NCBI RefSeq assembly: GCF_004331645.1
Contig: NZ_SJSK01000005.1
Span: 1-64,000, forward strand
DNA from: Pedobacter frigiditerrae
GTDB lineage: Bacteria > Bacteroidota > Bacteroidia > Sphingobacteriales > Sphingobacteriaceae
Reading direction: 5' to 3'
DNA: 64,000 nt
Position numbers and translations under genes: made by a program. The notes under the pieces are model-generated. The model made no database searches. It saw only the letters and a list, made by a program, of their open reading frames with translations, and was not told the DNA's origin. Positions 1 to 7,629 of the stretch are shown here, one piece after another (the stretch's first letter is position 1; each line of letters starts with the position of its first letter).

Positions 1-1
1 A

Positions 2-265
2 AGAATAAATGGCATCCTTAAACACGAATACCTGAACCAATACAGAATCAACAATATAACAGATGCAAGAGAGTGCCTGCGATCTTCAGTCGAACTATAC
101 AACAATGAAAGACCGCACTTTAGCATTGGCCTGCTAACACCAGAACTTGTACATTCACAAGAACTGAATGTTGAAAGATTATGGAAAAACTATTATACAA
201 AAAATACTAAAATTGTAAACCCATTACAGGACAATGAAAAAACTGTAAATCAATATCAGGATTAA
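2..265 (+). CDS. IS3-family transposase (OrfB), C-terminal end, cut by window edge
   Basis: An open frame runs from the window edge to TAA at 263-265 (87 codons visible). It reads as the C-terminal part of an IS3-family DDE integrase-type transposase: NGILKHEY, then an ELYNNERPH segment and a TPELVHSQ tail, which is the usual ending of the OrfB catalytic domain after the last acidic residue. The rest of the element lies outside the window, so intactness cannot be judged. A terminal inverted repeat follows directly, so the insertion sequence ends here. Family assignment is confident; the exact subgroup is not. Confidence 0.85.
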   Translation, partial: RINGILKHEYLNQYRINNITDARECLRSSVELYNNERPHFSIGLLTPELVHSQELNVERLWKNYYTKNTKIVNPLQDNEKTVNQYQD

Positions 266-273
266 ATAAAAAA

Positions 274-299
274 CTGTAAACTTTTTTTAGGACGATACA
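274..299 (+). repeat. Right terminal inverted repeat of the IS3-family element
   Basis: Read on the minus strand this stretch begins TGTATCGTCC and continues with an A-run and GTTTACAG. That is the usual TG...CA end of IS3-family elements, placed a few bases after the transposase stop. The left end is outside the window, so the target duplication cannot be checked. Confidence 0.55.
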
Positions 300-316
300 A
301 CTCATCTCTGTAGTTA

Positions 317-434
317 CGTCATTCCCGTGCATACGGGAATCGTAATGCGATGGGAAGGAACGAGGATTAATAATAACTGTGCAATCGCATTACGATGCCC
401 TCCCGATAGCTATCGGGACAAGCTGAGCATGACG
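317..434 (+). repeat. Dispersed palindromic (MITE/REP-like) element, copy 1
   Basis: A 118-bp unit begins CGTCATTCCC and ends GCATGACG, so its outer ends are inverted repeats (CGTCAT/ATGACG). Inside are three more dyads: ATTCCCGT/ACGGGAAT around GCAT; ATCGTAATGCGAT with ATCGCATTACGAT about 35 bp later; and the perfect palindrome CCCGATAGCTATCGGG. Related copies occur at 2454-2573, 11370-11477 and 11676-12059. There is no coding capacity. It sits between the IS end and the ABC transporter gene. Confidence 0.7.
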
Positions 435-507
435 AACTAGATGTGTTAGGGAACTTTGCACCCCCTATTTTTACAAAAAACATAAAAAACTAATCCCCAA
501 TAAAAAT

Positions 508-515
508 TAGATTTG
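508..515 (+). promoter_or_regulatory. Candidate Bacteroidota -7 element for the ABC transporter gene
   Basis: TAGATTTG matches the TAnnTTTG -7 consensus of the Bacteroidota housekeeping sigma factor. It lies 14 bp before the ATG at 530. No convincing -33 TTTG was picked out. Confidence 0.35.
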
Positions 516-529
516 CCCTGTACCCGATT

Positions 530-2365
530 ATGGCAAAGAAAATAAATACAATACCCGTAGAAAACATTACGTTTAAGGAACGACTCTCCTCCTTGAGGAA
601 TTTGCCAAGTCTATTTAAACTCGTTTGGCAAAGCAGTCCAAGTAAAACCATCATCAGTTTTACATTGAGGATCTTACGTTCGGCCATGCCTGTTGCCTTG
701 CTCTATGTAGGTAAACTGATTATAGATGAGGTTGTGGTATTGCATACCAGCGCCTCAGGAGGTAACATGAACAGACTTTGGGAATTGGTAGGCCTTCAGT
801 TCTTTCTAGCGATCATGAACGATGCGCTGAGCAGGATGATTAACCTGACAGATAGCCTTTTGGGAGATCAGTTTTCAAATTATACCTCCATAAAAATAAT
901 GGAGCATGCCGCTACCCTCGACCTAGAGCAATTTGAAGATTCTGTATTTTATGATAAGCTGGAACGTGCCAGGCAACAGACCGTTGGTAGAAGTGTGATG
1001 CTTTCGCAAGTGATGAGCCAAATACAAGACTTAATCTCAATGGCCTTTCTGTTAACAGGCTTAATTGCCTTTAACCCCTGGTTGATTCTTTTATTGGTGC
1101 TTGCCATTATTCCTTCATTCTTGGGCGAATCTTATTTTAACAGCAAGAATTATGCTTTGTCTCGTAGCCAGACCCCAGAACGCAGGGAACTTGACTATGT
1201 ACGCTATTTGGGTGCTAGCGACGAAACGGCAAAGGAAGTGAAGATTTTTGGCCTTTCAGATTTCATTGTAAACAGGTTTAAGACCCTGTCGGGTAAATTT
1301 TATAGGGATAATAGCAAATTGGCCATACGTAGATCAATTTGGGGCACATTTTTTTCCATCTTAGGCACCATAGGCTATTACGCAGCATACGGATTTATTG
1401 TATACGAAACCGTTACCGGGAAATCAACCGTTGGTAACTTGACCTTTTTGGCAGGTTCATTTCGTCAATTGAGCAGCCTGATGGAGACTATGCTTTCTAG
1501 GTTTACGATGGTTTCTCAAGGTGCCATTTACCTGCAAGATTTTATTGATTTTTTTGAGATACAGCCAAAGATCACTAAACCAAAAGATGCCTTGCCTTTC
1601 CCAAATCCCATCAAATCGGGATTTGTATTCGAAAATGTAGGTTTCCAATACCACAATAGTGAGAGGTGGGCCAACAGGAATTTAAGCTTTGAACTAAAAC
1701 CTGGAGAGAAGTTGGCCCTTGTAGGCGAGAATGGTGCAGGTAAAACTACTTTGGTCAAACTCCTTGCCCGCTTGTATGATCCAAACGAGGGTCGTATTTT
1801 GCTAGACGGAAAGGATTTAAAGTCTTATGATTTAGATGACCTGAGGCATAACCTTGGTATCATCTTCCAAGATTACATCCGCTACCAGATGACTTTTTAT
1901 CAAAACATAGCTGTGGGCAATATCAAGGAAATTGATAACGAGGAATTAGTTAAGGCTGCAGCTGAATTGAGCTTGGCAGATGAGCTTGCCCAAAAACTAC
2001 CAGGTGCTTACCAGCAATGGTTGGGCAGGAAATTTAATGATGGAATTGAGCTTTCTGGTGGCGAATGGCAAAAGGTTGCCTTGGCTAGGGCATACATGAA
2101 GGATGCACAGGTATTGATTTTAGATGAGCCTACTTCGGCACTTGATGCCAGGGCAGAGTACGAGGTTTTTCAACGTTTTGCACAACTCACCACTGGAAAA
2201 TCTGCTGTTTTGATCTCGCATCGCTTCTCTACCGCACGCTTGGCTGATCGGATTTTAGTTTTGGAAAAGGGAACACTATTGGAATCGGGAACACATGAGC
2301 AACTCTTAGCAGCCGGTGGCAAATACGCGGAGCTATTTAACCTACAGGCAAAAGGTTATAAATAG
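530..2365 (+). CDS. ABC exporter: fused permease and ATP-binding protein
   Basis: A half-size ABC exporter (611 aa), expected to work as a homodimer in the inner membrane. The N-terminal ~340 residues carry hydrophobic segments (about 50-70, 85-110, 168-200, 270-295) of an ABC membrane domain. The C-terminal nucleotide-binding domain has Walker A GENGAGKTT (399-407), Q-loop Q447, signature LSGGE (508-512), Walker B VLILDEP (528-534) and the switch His in LISHR (564). Length and order are normal for the family. The substrate cannot be read from sequence; lipid, peptide or drug export are all possible. It is a single gene flanked by dispersed repeats on both sides. Confidence 0.93.
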   Translation: MAKKINTIPVENITFKERLSSLRNLPSLFKLVWQSSPSKTIISFTLRILRSAMPVALLYVGKLIIDEVVVLHTSASGGNMNRLWELVGLQFFLAIMNDALSRMINLTDSLLGDQFSNYTSIKIMEHAATLDLEQFEDSVFYDKLERARQQTVGRSVMLSQVMSQIQDLISMAFLLTGLIAFNPWLILLLVLAIIPSFLGESYFNSKNYALSRSQTPERRELDYVRYLGASDETAKEVKIFGLSDFIVNRFKTLSGKFYRDNSKLAIRRSIWGTFFSILGTIGYYAAYGFIVYETVTGKSTVGNLTFLAGSFRQLSSLMETMLSRFTMVSQGAIYLQDFIDFFEIQPKITKPKDALPFPNPIKSGFVFENVGFQYHNSERWANRNLSFELKPGEKLALVGENGAGKTTLVKLLARLYDPNEGRILLDGKDLKSYDLDDLRHNLGIIFQDYIRYQMTFYQNIAVGNIKEIDNEELVKAAAELSLADELAQKLPGAYQQWLGRKFNDGIELSGGEWQKVALARAYMKDAQVLILDEPTSALDARAEYEVFQRFAQLTTGKSAVLISHRFSTARLADRILVLEKGTLLESGTHEQLLAAGGKYAELFNLQAKGYK

Positions 2366-2377
2366 TTTGCCAATAGC

Positions 2378-2430
2378 TGTGCAATCGCATTACGATGCCC
2401 TCCCGATAGCTATCGGGACGAGCTGAGCAT
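2378..2430 (+). repeat. Partial dispersed palindromic element (right half)
   Basis: The right half of the element at 317-434 (GCAATCGCATTACGATGCCC, then the CCCGATAGCTATCGGG palindrome and GAGCTGAGCAT). It directly follows the ABC transporter stop and ends just before the full copy at 2454. The hairpins may also act at the 3' end of that transcript. Confidence 0.6.
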
Positions 2431-2453
2431 TGTATCGATCCCTCTTTAGTTCA

Positions 2454-2573
2454 CGTCATTCCCACGCAGGTGGGAATCGTAATGCAATAGAAAGGAGCGC
2501 AAAGTTAATAAATAGCTGTGCAGACGCATTACGATGCCCTCCCGATAGCTATCGGGACGAGCTGAGCATGACG
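2454..2573 (+). repeat. Dispersed palindromic (MITE/REP-like) element, copy 2
   Basis: A full copy with CGTCAT/ATGACG ends, ATTCCCAC/GTGGGAAT stem and CCCGATAGCTATCGGG. The central spacer differs in sequence from copy 1, while the stems keep complementarity by paired changes (CCGT/ACGG becomes CCAC/GTGG). It lies between the convergent ABC transporter and acetyltransferase genes. Confidence 0.7.
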
Positions 2574-2591
2574 ACTCTCGCTTGACCTAAA

Positions 2592-3113
2592 TTAATCCCC
2601 AAGCACTTTTTCCATTTCAATCAAACTAATAGCCTCCACCTTAGGATCACCGAACCTGCCTTCTATCTCATCAAATGCAATGGAACCTCCAGTGGGCAAA
2701 TAGCCATGGCGACCGTACCAGTTAATCAGTTCAACTCGGGTGCTGATGACAGAAATGACAATCTTAGCGCAATTATTTTCGAGCGCATGATCCTCTGCTG
2801 CCATTAAAAGCGACTTGCCCATGCCATTGCCCTGAGAAAGTGGTGATACGGCAAACATACCAAGGTGCAGCTCGTTTGGTTCTACCTCCAAGCAAACCGT
2901 ACCCAGGATCTTACCATTGCCATCGATAACCTTTAGGATCGTTAACCCTGGCTTTGCCAACATAATCTCCAATGCCTTTTCATCGATCCTAATCCCATCA
3001 AGTATTTCGGCCTCGGTTGTCCAGCCCTTTTTTGAATCCTCGCCACGGTAGGCAGAGTTTACCAGTTTGTCTAGTTCCTTAACGTCGGCAAGGTTAGCTC
3101 GGGTTATTTCCAT
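2592..3113 (-). CDS. GNAT family N-acetyltransferase
   Basis: A 173-aa protein of the Gcn5-related N-acetyltransferase superfamily, which transfers acetyl from acetyl-CoA to an amine. Central strands end in LHLGMFAVSPLSQGNGMGKSLL, where the QGNGMG segment is the Q/RxxGxG/A pyrophosphate-binding loop (motif A). This is followed by an acidic/His helix and a VELINWYGRHGYLPTG segment typical of motif B. The single domain fills the protein and the length is normal. The substrate is unknown. It is monocistronic and convergent with the ABC transporter gene. Confidence 0.88.
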   Translation of the reverse strand: MEITRANLADVKELDKLVNSAYRGEDSKKGWTTEAEILDGIRIDEKALEIMLAKPGLTILKVIDGNGKILGTVCLEVEPNELHLGMFAVSPLSQGNGMGKSLLMAAEDHALENNCAKIVISVISTRVELINWYGRHGYLPTGGSIAFDEIEGRFGDPKVEAISLIEMEKVLGD

Positions 3114-3317
3114 CTGATTGTTTGAGTGGCAAAAATAAGAAATTAGCTTTACCTTACAATGCGACGTTGAGTTTGTTTGTCGTTTTCATTGGGTAAAACA
3201 ACCAAGACGGTGGGCGATGGACAAGCTTAGGCACAAGTCACGCTTCGCTTAAGACTTGCACTAGACAGGGCACTGAACCAGCCATTTTGCTAAACTGCTA
3301 TTATATCTGATGCATTT

Positions 3318-4406
3318 TTAAAACATTCTTAGTGCCTTGTCAGCACCTGCTTTTATACCCTTACTTTCCATTTTACCTATCAATTCCTTCATTTCTTTTC
3401 GCTCTTTCTCTAGATTAAAAGGTTGCCTATTTTTATCCAATATTTTCCCGCCTAAGCGTGTTTGACAATACTCAACTGCTTTAAACATGAGTTCAAATAC
3501 ATGCTGTGGGTCGGCACTTCTAGGGACAGAGAAGCCAAAAACCAAATCATTAGGATTCATGTTCCCGTTCTTAACTTCTTCTGGCAAGAAGTATCCCGGC
3601 TCAGTGCTAGTCCAAACACTAAAATGTTGGTCGTCCCCATAATCTTTATGGTTACTCCAATGAAACAAGTCGCCATCTCCCCAATTTAATCCAACACTTT
3701 GCAGCGCATCCCACATTTTAATGCCGTTAAATTGCTTATCGCTCTGTAATACAATTATAGCATCTTGGTTAAATTCATGATACAATTGTACAAGAACTTT
3801 AGCCTTCTGAATAGCTTTCTCAATAGACTCCTGATGTGCAAGCCTTATTTTAGCAGGGTATTTTTTGATTCTTTTTTCAAGTTCAATGAGATATCGCTCC
3901 AGTTTTTTCGGGTCGTAATTAGGCTTTTCATCATTAAATACATCTTGAACATCAATTGCAACCTGAAGCTTACTGTATAGATCCGGAGCGTCTCCCGCAT
4001 CAGCAAATGTCCATCTGTTTTCTTCAATTGAAAACCCGTATATGGTCGATTCGAAATTACTTCTCCAGTCGTAATCAAACATTTTGGAAATATCGTCCTT
4101 TTTGAAATTCTCGCCATTTACAGGTATCAAATCAATAACCCAATCTTTGTCGGGATCAGCCTGGTATGCCGCATTTGCAGTTTCTCTTTTTAGGTTTGGA
4201 AATGATAGTTTAGTGGTATCCAATAGATAGGAAGCATCTTCAGAAGCTTTGTCGAGACCCAAATTTTGTATCCTTTCATTGCTTTCAGATTGGGTAGAGA
4301 TAAAATAGTTTGCTGTAGACGAAGGCTGTTTCAGCCTAAATAATAAATAGGCCACAAGACCAACCATTAAAAGTCCTGCAACGATGTATATTGTCATTCT
4401 GTTCAT
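3318..4406 (-). CDS. Membrane-anchored protein with ZipA-like C-terminal domain
   Basis: A 362-aa protein with one N-terminal membrane segment (residues ~5-23, followed by RLK), an acidic linker, a charged helical stretch (~165-205) and a C-terminal domain (~210-345). That domain runs FNGIKMWDALQSVGLNWGDG, LFHW, FSVWTSTEPGYFLP, LVFGFSVP and a FELMFKAVEYCQTRLGGKIL helix. Order and spacing resemble the FtsZ-binding domain of ZipA (G-D-nIFHR, F..aNm.pG.F, ...F..MLe.A..LA..LgG.ll). The topology, N-terminal anchor plus C-terminal domain, also matches ZipA. A division role is inference; a more distant fold relative is possible. It is followed 94 bp upstream by another leftward gene. Confidence 0.6.
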   Translation of the reverse strand: MNRMTIYIVAGLLMVGLVAYLLFRLKQPSSTANYFISTQSESNERIQNLGLDKASEDASYLLDTTKLSFPNLKRETANAAYQADPDKDWVIDLIPVNGENFKKDDISKMFDYDWRSNFESTIYGFSIEENRWTFADAGDAPDLYSKLQVAIDVQDVFNDEKPNYDPKKLERYLIELEKRIKKYPAKIRLAHQESIEKAIQKAKVLVQLYHEFNQDAIIVLQSDKQFNGIKMWDALQSVGLNWGDGDLFHWSNHKDYGDDQHFSVWTSTEPGYFLPEEVKNGNMNPNDLVFGFSVPRSADPQHVFELMFKAVEYCQTRLGGKILDKNRQPFNLEKERKEMKELIGKMESKGIKAGADKALRMF

Positions 4407-4500
4407 GTTTGTTCGGCTTCTGCTTTGTATTACAATGTTTTTTCGGCTTGGTGACGGGATGGGGATTCTTTAACAACAATCTCTTAAGCTACCGCTAAAT

Positions 4501-5079
4501 TTATTCAAAGCCAAAAAGTTTCTTTAACCATGTCTGTCTAGCTTTTGGCAAGGTGCTTTGAGCGACTGGGCTTTCTTCTTTGTTTGCATTGTATTCAAGC
4601 CTATGCCTGATAAAGTCATTAAGTAGGCTCAGTTCCTCTGGATCCGTTGATTTTGATTTTAGTTGATCAAAATAAGCTAATAATTCTTTTGCAGTTTGCG
4701 TTGAAATTGTCAGTATCCCTGACCTCATTCCTGTGTCCATTGAATGAGAAGCACCACGAATATAGTCAAGCAAATAGTCTGTTCCGCCACGTTTCAAAAG
4801 TTCGTCTGCAAAAAGATGAAATTTTAAGTAAACACCAAATGTCATTGGTGAAGTTTTGCCTGTCTCACAATATAAATCACGAATCAAGCCAAGTTTTACC
4901 TTCTCAATTTGCGGAACAACAAACTCGCAAACTTGTATACGGAAATCGTAATTGTCGTCTATAAAATCTTGCCCATACTTGCCATTCCAAATAAGTTTAA
5001 TTCGGTCAAAGTCTACCGTTGAATAGTTGTCAATAAATACCTGCAATTCTTCGTCTGTCATAGTTTTGGGTCTTGCCAT
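4501..5079 (-). CDS. Conserved protein of unknown function
   Basis: A 192-aa soluble protein with no signal peptide or membrane segment; I do not recognise the family. It is rich in charged and helical segments (VVPQIEKVKLGLIRDLYCE, FADELLKRGGTDYLLDYI, AKELLAYFDQLKSK) and ends in a basic/aromatic tail. ATG at 5079 is preferred over an in-frame TTG one codon earlier. It is transcribed leftward, 94 bp before the ZipA-like gene, so the two may share a transcript. Confidence 0.6.
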   Translation of the reverse strand: MARPKTMTDEELQVFIDNYSTVDFDRIKLIWNGKYGQDFIDDNYDFRIQVCEFVVPQIEKVKLGLIRDLYCETGKTSPMTFGVYLKFHLFADELLKRGGTDYLLDYIRGASHSMDTGMRSGILTISTQTAKELLAYFDQLKSKSTDPEELSLLNDFIRHRLEYNANKEESPVAQSTLPKARQTWLKKLFGFE

Positions 5080-5082
5080 CAA

Positions 5083-5566
5083 ATCTTAAATATACGTAAG
5101 TTTTTCATCGCTTCTAGGTATTACTTGGTTCGCCACTGAGTCGTATCTGAATCGCTACTGCGTCGTAACAGAAATGCAATGAGTCCAATATGAGTCCAAT
5201 ATAAGTCCAATATGTGTCCAACTATTTACATAAAAACTTGGACTTGCTATACTTATATTTTAGATTCATTATTTTAACATTACGATTCTGTTACGACACA
5301 GAACTTAACCAGTAGCGATGACGTCTACACTGTGTTACGAACAATAGACAAAGGAAAAGGGAACGATAAAGGGAAAATGGGTAGAAGATCTGATACGAGT
5401 TTTCCTTTACAGAAACTAATGCCTCCCCCCTGCCTACCGGCAGGCAGGCTTACCCCTCCGAATGGTCGGAGCAGGCTCTCGGAGAGGGTGACAGCATAGT
5501 TCAAGAACAGCAGGATGTAAAACCAATAAGAAAATAAATTGTGCTACTTGATATCAACCAAAAAAA
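5083..5566. other. Intergenic region with inverted repeats and short tandem repeats
   Basis: No gene is visible. It contains 11-bp tandem units (gagtccaatat, 5181-5224, four copies, the last degenerate) inside a larger imperfect inverted repeat: TCGCTACTG at 5152 pairs with CAGTAGCGA at 5310, and GTCGTAACAGAA at 5162 pairs with TTCTGTTACGAC at 5286. Further right (5428-5500) lies a GC-richer stretch with the palindromic core GCCTACCGGCAGGC, of a kind also seen near 11567. Confidence 0.6.
5181..5224 (+). repeat. Four 11-bp tandem repeats
   Basis: Units gagtccaatat, gagtccaatat, aagtccaatat and gtgtccaacta follow each other without spacers. They sit in the loop of a larger inverted repeat (5152-5318). 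Confidence 0.8.
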
Positions 5567-5585
5567 GCCCCACATGAAGTGGGGC
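5567..5585 (-). terminator. Rho-independent terminator of the OmpA-type gene
   Basis: Perfect 7-bp stem GCCCCAC/GTGGGGC with a 5-nt loop, 41 bp after the stop of the leftward OmpA-type gene. On the minus strand it is followed by TTTTTTTGG. A weaker T-rich tract also exists on the other side. Confidence 0.8.
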
Positions 5586-5626
5586 CTTTCTATTTTATAA
5601 TTTGAATATAGACAAGAGCAAGTAGC

Positions 5627-7564
5627 TTAGTTTGCTGTCTTGATATCGATCACAACTGTTCTGTTATAAAAACGTTCCTCAGGTTTTCCGTTTCCAAAAG
5701 GAGAACGATCTTCGGCTTCTCCCAAACCAGTGGTTTCAAACTTAACATTCCTTTTCCCAGCTTTTGCAAGTGCAGCTTCTAGAATTTGTTGTGTCTCTTG
5801 AGCTCTCCTTTTAGATAGCTCTAAATTGTACGTTTCGCTGCCAATTATATCTGTATGACCATGAATGTTAACTGTCGAATTTTCGCTGATTAAAGGAGCT
5901 ACTTCTTCTGTAAGGAATTTGGCATAGGTTGCAATGGTATTGGCTTTGTTAAAGTTGTATAGAATGCTATAACGTGTACCATTTTCTGTTTGCTCTTGCG
6001 TAGCAACAATGTCTACTGTGCTTTCTTTTTTAATGGTATTACCCATTTTTGTAGTACCAGTCATCACTACCTTATAGCTACCAGGGGTACCATTACCTAA
6101 AATGGTGTTTCCTGCAATGTGTTCTTCATTTTTAGTAAATGGACCATATTGTTTTGTTACCCCGTTTGGACTAGTTACATCAATCATATAAGAACTTAAC
6201 ACTTCATTTGCTTTGCCTACGTAGAAAATAACATCACCATCAGTACCATTTGACTGTGTGGTGTTAATGTATACAGGTTTCATGATTCCAGATCCAAGTT
6301 CCATCATTAGTGCGTTAGAATTACTTAGGATATCTACCCTGCGGTCACCTTCTCTCAATAGATTTAGCTCTTTTTTGCCACCTTTTTGTTCTGAAGGATT
6401 GATTGGCTTGATTCTTCCGTTTGTTGCAATTCTATTTTCGTTGATGTTAAATACATTTACTAAATACTTTTTAATTTCTGTAGCAAATAGGTTTCCTTCT
6501 TTAGCACCAGCTAATGATGCTCCAGATAAAGTAATATCTACCGCGGGATTTGCCCTCATTCTATCGCCTAAAATGTTAAGTACATTATAATACACATTCA
6601 ATTGTCTTTGAGAGCGGATGTTCATGCTCTCAGCAGGTTCTTGTTGTAAATCTTCTTGTTTAAATGTAGCTGCCTGAGAAGGAGATAACATGACATACCT
6701 TGATGGTATTGCTGTTGAACCCTCATCAAAGAATACATAATTAAGCAATGGTAAGGTTTCATTTACTTTACGTTTCATTACCACAGCTTTTGGTGCCCTA
6801 ACACTAAAGCTAACTTCTGCTAATGGTATAGGTGTTGATGTGGTTTCTTGCTTAGCTATAAGCTTAGCCTTACCAAATTTTAATGCAACACCCACTCTAA
6901 CGGTTGACATAGACCAGCTCTCAATTTCCCTAACATCTTGTCCAAAATAAGGATGAAATGATACAAAAGGAGAAACAACAAATTTACTGGTACTTGTAGG
7001 TGCCGACATGTCGATATCGTAACCTGCACCTACTTGTGCAGAGATTACACTTTTACGCACCTCACTTAATTCACCTGAAGTATTTGGCTGCTTAAGTTGT
7101 GTGTAGTCGAAATCTTTTTGCAGGTTAAAGGCAAACCTAGGGCCTGTAAAAAAATACAGGTTACCACCCCAAGGGTTTACACGTAATGTAGGTTCGATTG
7201 TGATATAACTTACATTAGTAGCCAAGGTTGCAGGGCAATCACATGGTGCAATTACATCATCAAATTTTCCGCCCCTGCCATCATAGCCAATGTTAAGTGA
7301 ACCACCCCATATTGGTGTAGGGCGATATTCTACTAGCACAGATCCGAATGGACGAATCCCCTTACCTTTATGGAATGCACTAGGCACAATCAATCCATTA
7401 TTTAGGCGCTGTGTTGTACCATCAAAAAAGTTAGCATTAGCTCCTGCGGCTGCACCAAACCACCATTTAGGTGATGTGGTTTGAGCCGAGGTTGTGGTTT
7501 GCAAAAACAGTAGTATTAAGCAACACCCTACTGTTTTTTGGATTATTTTATTTAGAGATAACAT
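5627..7564 (-). CDS. OmpA-family outer-membrane protein (N-terminal barrel, C-terminal peptidoglycan-binding domain)
   Basis: A secreted protein of about 645 aa. The chosen ATG at 7564 gives a signal peptide (basic MLSLNKIIQK, then a hydrophobic stretch ending TTTSAQ); an earlier in-frame ATG at 7630 would add 22 non-signal residues. After the signal comes a beta-rich region typical of an outer-membrane barrel (GGSLNIGYDGRGG, YFFTGPRFAF, VGAGYDID). The C-terminal ~110 residues form an OmpA domain with VNIHGHTDIIGSETYNLELSKRRAQ, including the peptidoglycan-contacting Asp/Arg residues. It lies downstream of the ice-binding-type lipoprotein gene, 65 bp away, and probably shares its transcript. 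It likely links outer membrane and cell wall. Confidence 0.85.
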   Translation of the reverse strand: MLSLNKIIQKTVGCCLILLFLQTTTSAQTTSPKWWFGAAAGANANFFDGTTQRLNNGLIVPSAFHKGKGIRPFGSVLVEYRPTPIWGGSLNIGYDGRGGKFDDVIAPCDCPATLATNVSYITIEPTLRVNPWGGNLYFFTGPRFAFNLQKDFDYTQLKQPNTSGELSEVRKSVISAQVGAGYDIDMSAPTSTSKFVVSPFVSFHPYFGQDVREIESWSMSTVRVGVALKFGKAKLIAKQETTSTPIPLAEVSFSVRAPKAVVMKRKVNETLPLLNYVFFDEGSTAIPSRYVMLSPSQAATFKQEDLQQEPAESMNIRSQRQLNVYYNVLNILGDRMRANPAVDITLSGASLAGAKEGNLFATEIKKYLVNVFNINENRIATNGRIKPINPSEQKGGKKELNLLREGDRRVDILSNSNALMMELGSGIMKPVYINTTQSNGTDGDVIFYVGKANEVLSSYMIDVTSPNGVTKQYGPFTKNEEHIAGNTILGNGTPGSYKVVMTGTTKMGNTIKKESTVDIVATQEQTENGTRYSILYNFNKANTIATYAKFLTEEVAPLISENSTVNIHGHTDIIGSETYNLELSKRRAQETQQILEAALAKAGKRNVKFETTGLGEAEDRSPFGNGKPEERFYNRTVVIDIKTAN

Positions 7565-7629
7565 AGTTTTATTTTTAATTGATAAATTAATTTGAGTATC
7601 CGTTTTTACCGGTGATAGGATAACTACCA

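Noticed and set aside
5181-5224. CRISPR array
   Set aside because: The 11-bp units are contiguous with no spacers and no cas genes are nearby.
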